Shown one piece after another: positions 24,596-32,284 of a stretch of 64,000 nt of DNA. The DNA lies in the NCBI RefSeq assembly GCF_000315485.1, contig NZ_JH992944.1:382603-446602 (forward strand). Reading direction: 5' to 3'. A model generated the notes under the pieces. It did not search any database, had not been told where the DNA came from, and worked only from the letters and a program-made list of their open reading frames with translations. This stretch comes from Bacteroides oleiciplenus YIT 12058 (GTDB lineage: Bacteria > Bacteroidota > Bacteroidia > Bacteroidales > Bacteroidaceae). A program made the translations under genes and the position numbers. Each line of letters opens with the position of its first letter. The first letter of the stretch is position 1.

Positions 24596-26347
24596 ATGAA
24601 AACAAACACACGATTCATACTACTAACCTGCCTTCTGCTATGTTTCTGCGCATGTGGCAGAAAGCCTTACCCACAATCACTGATTGTAGCGGACAGTCTG
24701 GCAAACGTACAGCCAGATAGCGCTATTGCTTTATTGAATACAATGAAAGACAGCATGAGAGCAGAATCAGAGTCCACACAAATGTATTATCAATTGCTTT
24801 GCATCAAGGCAAATGACAAAGCATATATACGACACACTTCAGACAGTTTGATACTTACCGTACTACATTATTATATAAAGAAAGATGATAAACAACATTT
24901 GCCTGAGGCTTATTACTATGCAGGACGGGTATATCGAGATTTGGAGGATGCACCACAGGCATTGGATTACTTTGAGAAAGCTTTAGAAACACTCTCAAAA
25001 AATAAAAAGCACAAACTAAAAATTTATATTTACAGCCAGATAGGAACACTGTTTCTATATCAAGGCTTATACAATGAAGCATTGGAGATATTCAAGAAAA
25101 GATATGCATATAACATAGATTTAAAAGACAGCGTTGGCATGGTTTACACTCTGAGAGATATAGCTGGTACCTATTGCAATATAAACCAGGAAGACAGTTC
25201 AATCTATTATTACCAAGCAGCATATGATTTAGGAAAAGAACTGAAAAGGCCAGACCTAACTAATATGGTACAAAGCCAGATTGCCAGCCTTTACATGCAA
25301 TCAGGAAAATACGATTTGGCGAAAAGTGCTCTGCAAGACGCCTTAACTAGCATCAAATATTCCAATAAAAGTGGTATTTATTCCATTGCAGCAAAGCTAT
25401 ATCATAAAACAGGAATGACAGATTCTGCCATTTACTATTATAAAGCCTTATTAGATTTTGGAACTATCTATGCCAAAGAAAACGCCCATCGTAGTTTAGC
25501 AGAGATTACAATGAAGGAAAACAACTGTCAGCTTGCCATACAACACATTCAAGCATACCTTCAATGCGTTGACTCTATCCAAAAAATCACTTATACGGAA
25601 AGCCTGCACCGAATGCACTCACTATATAATTATCAACTGCGGGAAAAAGAGAATAACCGATTGAAGAGTGAAAACCAAAAGAAGGCTGATTACCTCAAAT
25701 ATGGATTAATAGGATTTGCAGTTGTCACAGCCTTTTTCTTTAGCTACTATCAGTACAATAAACGCAAAAAACAAGAACTGAAGTATCAGCTTCAAAAGGC
25801 AGAACAAATTAAAGTGGAAAATTACAAGAAGAGCCAACTATTCATAAAGGAAAACAATGTCCGAATCCAAGAATTGGAGAAAAAGTTGAACGATATGAAT
25901 TCTACAAACGAAATTTTAAGAAAAGAAATACAAGACCAAAAGGAATTGCTCTGCCAAGAAACACGCCGGGCAGAAATAGAACAAAGCAAACAAGAAAAGG
26001 CACAAAAAGCACTGTCTGATTCTGGCATATACCAATTACTCAAGAAAAGGCTACTCGACCCTCAAGGGCGCATATTCATCACTACTGAGGAATGGATAGT
26101 CCTAAGAAACACCTTAAAAGGTATATATCCGAATTTCTTTGAAAAACTGAGTGATATCTATACCTTCAATGAATTTCAACTGCATGTCTGCATACTTATC
26201 AAAGGAGGTTTTTCACCCTCCGAAATAGCTAAACTAACCGAACACCCCAAAGAAACCATTACTTCTACGCGTAGAAGATTATACACCCGAATTTTCCAAG
26301 AGAAAGGGAAACCAGAAGATTGGGATAACTTTATTACCTCATTATAA
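24596..26347 (+). CDS. TPR - membrane helix - HTH regulator
   Basis: The 583-residue protein begins with a signal-like or lipoprotein leader (LLTCLLLCFCACG, possible lipid Cys20). It continues with about eight TPR-like helical repeats (about 30-340; for example PEAYYYAGRVYRDLEDAPQA) and one membrane helix (YGLIGFAVVTAFFFSYYQY, about 370-390). A long coiled coil rich in Glu/Lys/Gln follows, and then a C-terminal domain with a helix-turn-helix pattern (IKGGFSPSEIAKLTEHPKET). This layout lets periplasmic TPRs sense a signal while the HTH stays in the cytoplasm. Such proteins are common single-chain regulators in Bacteroides. It stands directly upstream of the peptide-export cluster and is its likely regulator, an inference from position. 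Confidence 0.78.
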   Translation: MKTNTRFILLTCLLLCFCACGRKPYPQSLIVADSLANVQPDSAIALLNTMKDSMRAESESTQMYYQLLCIKANDKAYIRHTSDSLILTVLHYYIKKDDKQHLPEAYYYAGRVYRDLEDAPQALDYFEKALETLSKNKKHKLKIYIYSQIGTLFLYQGLYNEALEIFKKRYAYNIDLKDSVGMVYTLRDIAGTYCNINQEDSSIYYYQAAYDLGKELKRPDLTNMVQSQIASLYMQSGKYDLAKSALQDALTSIKYSNKSGIYSIAAKLYHKTGMTDSAIYYYKALLDFGTIYAKENAHRSLAEITMKENNCQLAIQHIQAYLQCVDSIQKITYTESLHRMHSLYNYQLREKENNRLKSENQKKADYLKYGLIGFAVVTAFFFSYYQYNKRKKQELKYQLQKAEQIKVENYKKSQLFIKENNVRIQELEKKLNDMNSTNEILRKEIQDQKELLCQETRRAEIEQSKQEKAQKALSDSGIYQLLKKRLLDPQGRIFITTEEWIVLRNTLKGIYPNFFEKLSDIYTFNEFQLHVCILIKGGFSPSEIAKLTEHPKETITSTRRRLYTRIFQEKGKPEDWDNFITSL

Positions 26348-26435
26348 ACGACATACATCCAATAGCACACTATGTGCAGCACTCACTCTCTCTCCCTGCA
26401 CACTACCACGCACACTCATTTTGGGATTCAAAGTG

Positions 26436-26465
26436 TTTGGGATATTAAAAAAGTGTATTTCTTTG
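26436..26465 (+). promoter_or_regulatory. Possible promoter of the peptide-export cluster
   Basis: TTTG at 26436-26439 and TTTCTTTG at 26458-26465 are 18 bases apart, close to the Bacteroides -33/-7 arrangement, although the -7 box lacks the usual TA. The DUF3244 gene starts 30 bases downstream. No terminator hairpin is obvious in the 147-base gap after the regulator gene. Confidence 0.4.
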
Positions 26466-26494
26466 CAACATTATGAAACCCAAAAATCAAAATA

Positions 26495-26872
26495 ATGAAA
26501 CGAATAAAAATATTACTACTATTCATTAGTTTCCTATATTGCAGTAGTATCCGAGCAGAAGAAATGGTGATAACACTCAATCATATCAATAACAATGAAA
26601 ATTGGGTAGAAGACGAACGCTCCATTACTATAGCTCCCACTGCAACTATTGATGGGAATACAATACGTATTTATTCAAACATAAGAGTAGAGAATGCGTC
26701 AATTCTGATAAAAGACAAATATAATAATATAGTATATTCTAATGCCAGCATAGCGGTTTCACAGTGCCATACATTTAAAGTATATGACTTACCGGAAGGT
26801 GACTATGTATTGGTATTTGAAATTGGAGATGATTCCTTTTATGGCTATTTTTCCTATCAAAATAATATCTAA
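26495..26872 (+). CDS. DUF3244-family small secreted protein
   Basis: The 125-residue protein has a signal peptide (MKRIKILLLFISFLYCSSIRA) and one small beta-sandwich-like domain with the DUF3244 pattern: a DERSITIAP start, IRIYSNIRVENASILIKD in the middle, and the ending YDLPEGDYVLVFEIGDD followed by a G-Y-F motif. DUF3244 proteins are periplasmic or surface proteins of Bacteroides with unknown function. It is the first gene of the cluster, 85 bases before the peptide gene. Because no other gene is a clear immunity candidate, it deserves consideration for that role, but nothing in the sequence shows it. The coding sequence is visibly A+T-rich. Confidence 0.75.
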   Translation: MKRIKILLLFISFLYCSSIRAEEMVITLNHINNNENWVEDERSITIAPTATIDGNTIRIYSNIRVENASILIKDKYNNIVYSNASIAVSQCHTFKVYDLPEGDYVLVFEIGDDSFYGYFSYQNNI

Positions 26873-26957
26873 AATACGCAAAAAACTCGTAGGAGCATGA
26901 AAACGGGGTCCGTGCTCTTGTAAAAAACGACTAATAGACTCCATTAAAAAAAATATT

Positions 26958-27119
26958 ATGGAAAAGATTACTGAAAAAGAAATGCTTGCCATCATGGGAG
27001 GGCAATTAATGGAATTGAGTGCATGTGACTTAGTCATTGCAGAAGGAAATGCTCACGGAAACGATCCTACTTATGATTGGGATGGTTGGAATAAAGCATT
27101 TGACAATGCATGTCTGTAA
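26958..27119 (+). CDS. Double-glycine leader peptide, candidate exported precursor
   Basis: A 53-codon gene not longer than many chance frames, but with all marks of a secreted peptide precursor. The leader MEKITEKEMLAIMGG (1-15) has the hydrophobic spacing (Ile4, Met9, Leu10, Ile12) and Gly-Gly end recognised by C39 peptidases of ABC exporters. The predicted mature part has 38 residues, from QLMELSACDL to FDNACL, with cysteines at 23 and 52 and an aromatic segment TYDWDGWNKAF (38-48). The two cysteines fit the VKOR-thioredoxin enzyme and the Gly-Gly site fits the C39 exporter encoded downstream. A stem-loop with a T-run begins at its stop codon. It could be a bacteriocin (compare the bacteroidetocins of Bacteroidales, relationship untested) or a signal peptide. 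Confidence 0.8.
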   Translation: MEKITEKEMLAIMGGQLMELSACDLVIAEGNAHGNDPTYDWDGWNKAFDNACL

Positions 27120-27230
27120 AAAGTTCATACTTTTTTTTTACCACAGAGAGCATATCAACTTGTGTAAAACAAACTGATAATTGACAAATTACAGTTCAGT
27201 TCATACAATTCTTTGTGCTCCCTGTGGTAA
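27118..27230 (+). terminator. Leaky terminator-like hairpin and inverted repeat after the peptide gene
   Basis: AAAAAGT-TCAT-ACTTTTT at 27118-27135 forms a 7-bp stem followed by more T residues up to 27139, a weak A+T-rich terminator at the stop codon of the peptide gene. Right behind it an inverted repeat of 15 bases with one mismatch pairs 27138-27152 with 27216-27230. GTTCATAC is also repeated directly (27123 and 27198). The arrangement may give more transcript of the peptide than of the export genes, or protect the peptide mRNA 3' end. Confidence 0.5.
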
Positions 27231-27299
27231 ATTATGTTTCATCCCCTCATAAGCTAGATTTTAGAAATATCATTTTTATATCAACAAATTAGATTTCAA

Positions 27300-28130
27300 A
27301 TGCAAATAAAGTACGTTATCTTTTTAATATGCAGTGTCATAACCCATACAATATGCGCACAGAGAGTAGAAATTATTGAACCTACACTATTAGAATGTGA
27401 ATATTACAAACGTGTAGTGACTGATACATTAGATAGGAAAAATGACTATAAAGCAGAGCCGGCAAAACTCCGGATTGGGAAAAATAGTAGCATGTTCTAT
27501 TCCCCAAGAGAATTGCGGTGGGATTCGTTGGGAACAGACAAAAGAAATCAAGCTATGATGTTTATAGAATACTCAAGAAAAACAGGAGGAAAAAGTTTAA
27601 GGGGAGTATTCAATGAGTATGTCTATAAAAATTTTCCTGAAAACAAGGTGACAGTATTCAATCATTTCGCTCTCATGGATTGGACCTATGAGGAAGAATG
27701 GGAAAAGCCACAATGGGAACTAAAAGATTCCACTAAAGTAATATTGGAATATCCTTGCCAACTGGCCATCAGCCATTATCGCGGACGAGTTTGGTATGCT
27801 TGGTTCACTTTTGATATTCCTATCAGTGAGGGACCGTGGAAATTATGCGGATTACCAGGCCTAATTTTAGAAGCTTATGACAAAAACAAAGACTATAGCT
27901 TCACTGCTACGGATTTAGTAAACAAAGGAATACATCCTGTAGGGATTTATGACTTCCGTGGGGATGACTGGGCAAAAACCACCCGAAAAAAATATTTAGA
28001 AACTCGTTACAAAGAGTTACATACCGATCCAACCGAAAGGATGAGTACAATGTACGGATTGAAACGTTCTGAAGGAAAGAAAGAACTAAAACATCGCAAT
28101 TACGACTTTGAAGAAACTGATTATCATTAG
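27300..28130 (+). CDS. GLPGLI-family secreted protein
   Basis: The 276-residue protein has a signal peptide (IFLICSVITHTICA, cleaved before QRVE) and the family-defining motif GPWKLCGLPGLILEA, with GLPGLI at residues 184-189. The upstream part SHYRGRVWYAWFTFDIPIS is also typical. GLPGLI proteins are periplasmic or outer-membrane-associated proteins of Bacteroidetes with no established function, and are often encoded beside TonB-dependent barrels and peptide exporters. It is followed after 14 bases by the VKOR fusion gene. It may help fold or shelter the peptide in the periplasm, which is inference from context. The sequence is A+T-rich and the frame intact. Confidence 0.88.
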   Translation: MQIKYVIFLICSVITHTICAQRVEIIEPTLLECEYYKRVVTDTLDRKNDYKAEPAKLRIGKNSSMFYSPRELRWDSLGTDKRNQAMMFIEYSRKTGGKSLRGVFNEYVYKNFPENKVTVFNHFALMDWTYEEEWEKPQWELKDSTKVILEYPCQLAISHYRGRVWYAWFTFDIPISEGPWKLCGLPGLILEAYDKNKDYSFTATDLVNKGIHPVGIYDFRGDDWAKTTRKKYLETRYKELHTDPTERMSTMYGLKRSEGKKELKHRNYDFEETDYH

Positions 28131-28144
28131 AAAAATGACTCGTT

Positions 28145-29704
28145 ATGATGTTCAATAAATGCAACTTGACAGATACGCTTTACTGCTATAGCAAACTTTA
28201 CAAAAGAAACATTCACAAGGAAGATGTACAAATCTCATTGGAATCATCTCCTGCGTATCCATCAATGTTGAGTTTATACAGTACTCTCCATTCAATTGAA
28301 ATAGAATGTGATGTAATACGAGCAAAATTTGAGGACATCACAATGCTAAACAAGCCATTCTTGGCTCACCTGAAAGGTCAAACAACAGACAACATAATTC
28401 TCGTAAAGAAAATAATCAGTAATAATATTCTATGGTATAATACAGCCAATTCCCGTTTTTACAAAGAAGAAATTGACACTTTTCTTAAAAAATGGGACGG
28501 CATTATTTTATATAGTACAAATGAAGAGATTAGTGCGAACAGAAAATACAAATACATATATCTAATTTTACTTTGTTTATTTGCTATCCCCTTTTTCAAT
28601 ATTATTGATCTAGCTATTGTTGCTTTAAATATCATAGGTCTTTACAGTTCATATACCATATTTGCACATGAAAAAGGAAAACGTGAAACAGTATTGAATA
28701 AAATATGCAAAGTGGGAAAACATATAGACTGCGACAGTGTAACACATTCAAAGTTATCACATTTTGGTAATATCACTTTAGCTGATTTAGGACTAATATA
28801 TTTCGGAACAGCATTATTTTTCTCTTTTTCCCTTTTATATAATCCGTTCATCATCAATGCAAGTGAAACATACTCAGCAATACTCATCGTTAGCTTTCCT
28901 TTTATCTTATATTCCCTATCCGTTCAACTTTATATAAAGAAATGGTGCATCTTATGCCTTTCGCTAGATTCTATTATAATATTGCAAATTTGTCTTTTCT
29001 TTATTAAAGAAGATTTTAGTTTTACATATACCATAACACCACTCTTTCAAATCTCGTATTTCTTTCCATTAATATTACTAGCTGTCATTTTATTAAAGAA
29101 ACATTTCATAACTAAAAGTAAGTACATTGAACAGAAAATACATTCTTTAAGAATGCATCGCACACCTGCTGTATTCAAATTGTTCGTTAATAGAGCAACA
29201 GTAATACGTCAAGATGAATATGGCCTTAATATTGGGGAGCCCAATGCCCCTTTAACCATTACAACCTGGATTAGCCCCTATTGTCCCCATTGTACAGAAA
29301 TTGTCAAGAGCATGTTCCTATTTATTCATAATAAGAAAGTTCAATGGAAAATCTATTTTGCCGGAACTAATCAAAAAACAGAAAATAACAGGCACTATAT
29401 AGTACAGTTGTATTTTATTAGTTTGTCCATTTCAAATAAGACACAATTTGTAAATGCTATAAAAGAATGGTATGATTATGACCGTACCCAAATATCCAAG
29501 AAACTATCAAAATACGTAATTGACAAAAGTGCCGAACTGATATTAGAAAAGCATATAGCTTATGCTAAAGAAACAGGAATAAAAGAGTACCCGACTATTT
29601 TTATAAATGGCATACGACTTCCGCAAGAATATACCCTAAATGATTTTTACTATATGGTATATGACAATGATATTATAAATATCCTAAACGCCCCTAATAT
29701 ATGA
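28145..29704 (+). CDS. C39-like (inactive) - VKOR - thioredoxin fusion, disulfide-forming membrane protein
   Basis: Three parts are visible in 519 residues. Residues 1-120 resemble a C39 peptidase domain (ESSPAYPSMLSLYSTLHSI, then FLAHLKGQTTDNIILVKKI), but the catalytic Cys and His are absent, so it should only bind peptide. Residues 135-320 are hydrophobic and form a vitamin K epoxide reductase-like domain with the cysteine pair 188/196 and the CxxC 268/271 (KWCILCLSLD). Residues 355-519 are a thioredoxin domain with CPHC at 380-383 and the cis-Pro segment KEYPTIFINGIR. VKOR passes electrons from thioredoxin thiols to quinone, so the protein should oxidise cysteines in the periplasm. Its stop overlaps the next start (ATGA at 29701). 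The likely client is the two-cysteine peptide. Confidence 0.85.
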   Translation: MMFNKCNLTDTLYCYSKLYKRNIHKEDVQISLESSPAYPSMLSLYSTLHSIEIECDVIRAKFEDITMLNKPFLAHLKGQTTDNIILVKKIISNNILWYNTANSRFYKEEIDTFLKKWDGIILYSTNEEISANRKYKYIYLILLCLFAIPFFNIIDLAIVALNIIGLYSSYTIFAHEKGKRETVLNKICKVGKHIDCDSVTHSKLSHFGNITLADLGLIYFGTALFFSFSLLYNPFIINASETYSAILIVSFPFILYSLSVQLYIKKWCILCLSLDSIIILQICLFFIKEDFSFTYTITPLFQISYFFPLILLAVILLKKHFITKSKYIEQKIHSLRMHRTPAVFKLFVNRATVIRQDEYGLNIGEPNAPLTITTWISPYCPHCTEIVKSMFLFIHNKKVQWKIYFAGTNQKTENNRHYIVQLYFISLSISNKTQFVNAIKEWYDYDRTQISKKLSKYVIDKSAELILEKHIAYAKETGIKEYPTIFINGIRLPQEYTLNDFYYMVYDNDIINILNAPNI

Positions 29705-32283
29705 AACGCCTCCTATTGCTACTATGCATGCATATCATTTTCTGCCTTGGTTATGCTTATTCGCAAAATACCATAACCGGGCATGTATCGGACAAATCGG
29801 ATCAGACTCCGCTGCCCAATGTATTGATTGTCATGAAAAGTAAGACTACTTCAAGCATCATCCGATATACACAAACAGGCACTGAGGGCGAGTTTTCAAT
29901 GCCTATAAAGGAAACCGATTACGAAAATTGCTTGCTACATCTGTCCTTATTAGGCTATAAGCCGCAGACAGTGGAACTAAAAAGAAATATCAGCAAATTC
30001 AAAGTAGAGATGGAGGCAGCCGTCACACAACTGAAAGAAGTGACGGTAAAGGCACAAAAAATAAGAGAACAAGGAGATACACTGATTTACAATGTCGCCA
30101 GTTTCAAAGATGTTCAAGATAAAACAATAGGTGACGTATTACAAAAGATGCCGGGCATAGACGTTGCAAAAAGTGGTGAAATCACTTATAACGGAACAGC
30201 TATCAACAAATTCTATATAGAAGGGAGAGATTTACTGGAAGGAAAATACGGCATTGCCACCAACGGTATTTCTCCCGATGACGTAGGTTCGGTGGAAATC
30301 ATAGAAGACCACCAGCCCATTCGCGTGTTGCAAGGCGTCAGCCTGTCATCGCAAGCTGCCGTAAATCTACGCCTGAAAGAGAAAGCGAAAGCCAAATGGA
30401 TAGTTAATGCCCTGGTAGCAGGAGGCATATCCGAACAACCCCAAAGCGGTTTATGGATGGCAGAACTATTCCTGATGAGGATGAAACAAAGAACCCAGAA
30501 CATCACCCTCTATAAAAGCAATAACATCGGCAAGAATCTGGAAAAGGAAGTGAACAACTACACAGCGAAAGAAAACGAAATTGCCGACTATATCCAAATA
30601 AGCGGCCTGCGGACACCTAATCTGGAAGAGAAACGGACATTATTCAGCCGTTCACACCTATTCTCGTCCAGTAATTTATGGGCGGTAAAGCAGGACTGGG
30701 AATGTCGCGCACAAGTGAACTACCTGAACCAACGTAATACGGGACAGACTTCCGCCCTTACCACCTATTACTTGCCGGAAGGAGACCGCCTGATTACAGA
30801 AGACCAACAATCGGTGGAGCACAACCATACACTAACTGCGCAAGTAAGCATTGAAGGGAACAAAGAAACATTCTACCTGCAAAACAGCCTGAAAGCAGAT
30901 ATTCAATGGAATGATGTGGAACTGGCTACCACCGGAAGCCTCGCTAACCAGCAGCACGCTTCTCTGCCAAACCGGAAAATAAGCAATAACTTCAAACTGA
31001 TAAAGCGATGGGGTAATCATCTCATCACCTTCAACAGTGTCAACCAGTGGAACACCTTGCCTCAAAACCTGACCGTAATCCGCAACGGAACAAGTAAACA
31101 AACGACAGACGAGCATTCTTTCTTTTCGCATGAACAGGTAACCTACGGCTTTCATTTTCAAGGCATAACACTTTCTCTGGAAGGAGGTGCAAAGGCACAG
31201 TTCCGTTCCCTCAACAGCCAACTGACAGGAGTACCCGACTCATTAGGCGCCAATACGCAGAAATGGACCACCAATTATATCCAACTTTATGTTACCCCAA
31301 AATTGGAATACAAATACAGCCGGGTAGAACTTATACTGGAAAGTCCTATCCGATATTACCGTTACTTATTCTCCCACCAGATAAAAAATGAGAATGATTG
31401 GATGGCATCACCTTCCTTGCGTATCAAATGGAATATTTCCCCATATCTCTATGCTATATTACGCGGACAAATCACTCCCAAGGAATGTGATTTACACTCA
31501 CTATACAATGGACTGATACTGACCGACTACCGAACTCTGACAAAAGGGATGGACTTTTACTCTACCTCTGAGAGCAAATCGCTTTCAACTTCCCTGAACT
31601 TCAAGCAGCCCCTGCTTGGGTTGTTTGCCAACATTATGGTAATGAGATCATGGAATAGCCAGGACTATTTATCGGGACAAGAATTCATCGGCGATTACAT
31701 CCTTCGCACCTATCGCAAAACACCCTCTCGGAGTGACACATGGACAGTGTTCGGAACAATGAGCTACAATATTGATTTCTTGAAAGGAACGGCAGGATTG
31801 AATGTTATTTTTCGCAAAAATAACCGGACGATGCTATCCGAGGGAATACCTACTAATTATACCCAAGAAAACTATAATGTAACCGGACGTTTGAATGGAC
31901 GTATCGGAACGGTTCTAAATTGGCAATATCGTTTGAACTACGGTCAGAACCACTTAAAAATTGACGACCAATTTCAGCAGCGGCTCAATCAATGGGAACA
32001 CGCTTTGTCACTCACAGCGTCCTTCGGCAAGAGGTGGAACCTGCAAGGGACAGGCGAATATTACCGGAATGAAATAGCCAAGAAGCAATTTAAAGACATG
32101 ATATTGGCAGACGGCAAATTATCCTATAACTTGAACAGCCGCTTGGAACTTTCAGCAACGGTTTCCAATCTTTTCAACCGGAAGAACTATGCTTACACAA
32201 TATACAATGACCTGAGCAGTGCAGGCTATACCCGCATGATTCGGGGAAGAGAATTCTTCGTCAGTATATATTTGAAGAAATGA
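29701..32283 (+). CDS. TonB-dependent-receptor-like outer-membrane barrel
   Basis: The 860-residue protein has a signal peptide (MKRLLLLLCMHIIFCLGYAYS), a carboxypeptidase-regulatory-like beta-sandwich (about 23-110, start ITGHVSDKSDQTPLPNVLI), a plug domain (about 120-220, with LKEVTVKAQKIREQGDTLI and IGDVLQKMPGIDV), and a long barrel. The barrel ends ASVSN-like: LELSATVSNLFNRKNYAYTI and finally REFFVSIYLKK. No SusD partner is present. It is translationally coupled to the VKOR fusion and followed after 1 base by the exporter. It could carry the peptide across the outer membrane, replace a TolC channel, or take the peptide back up. Its base composition is less A+T-rich than its neighbours, which suggests a separate origin. 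Confidence 0.85.
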   Translation: MKRLLLLLCMHIIFCLGYAYSQNTITGHVSDKSDQTPLPNVLIVMKSKTTSSIIRYTQTGTEGEFSMPIKETDYENCLLHLSLLGYKPQTVELKRNISKFKVEMEAAVTQLKEVTVKAQKIREQGDTLIYNVASFKDVQDKTIGDVLQKMPGIDVAKSGEITYNGTAINKFYIEGRDLLEGKYGIATNGISPDDVGSVEIIEDHQPIRVLQGVSLSSQAAVNLRLKEKAKAKWIVNALVAGGISEQPQSGLWMAELFLMRMKQRTQNITLYKSNNIGKNLEKEVNNYTAKENEIADYIQISGLRTPNLEEKRTLFSRSHLFSSSNLWAVKQDWECRAQVNYLNQRNTGQTSALTTYYLPEGDRLITEDQQSVEHNHTLTAQVSIEGNKETFYLQNSLKADIQWNDVELATTGSLANQQHASLPNRKISNNFKLIKRWGNHLITFNSVNQWNTLPQNLTVIRNGTSKQTTDEHSFFSHEQVTYGFHFQGITLSLEGGAKAQFRSLNSQLTGVPDSLGANTQKWTTNYIQLYVTPKLEYKYSRVELILESPIRYYRYLFSHQIKNENDWMASPSLRIKWNISPYLYAILRGQITPKECDLHSLYNGLILTDYRTLTKGMDFYSTSESKSLSTSLNFKQPLLGLFANIMVMRSWNSQDYLSGQEFIGDYILRTYRKTPSRSDTWTVFGTMSYNIDFLKGTAGLNVIFRKNNRTMLSEGIPTNYTQENYNVTGRLNGRIGTVLNWQYRLNYGQNHLKIDDQFQQRLNQWEHALSLTASFGKRWNLQGTGEYYRNEIAKKQFKDMILADGKLSYNLNSRLELSATVSNLFNRKNYAYTIYNDLSSAGYTRMIRGREFFVSIYLKK

Positions 32284-32284
32284 T

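Noticed and set aside
26881..26935. Hairpin GAGCATG...CGTGCTC before the peptide gene as a riboswitch
   Set aside because: Only a 7-bp stem with one G-U pair, no known riboswitch core and no T-run; too weak to name.
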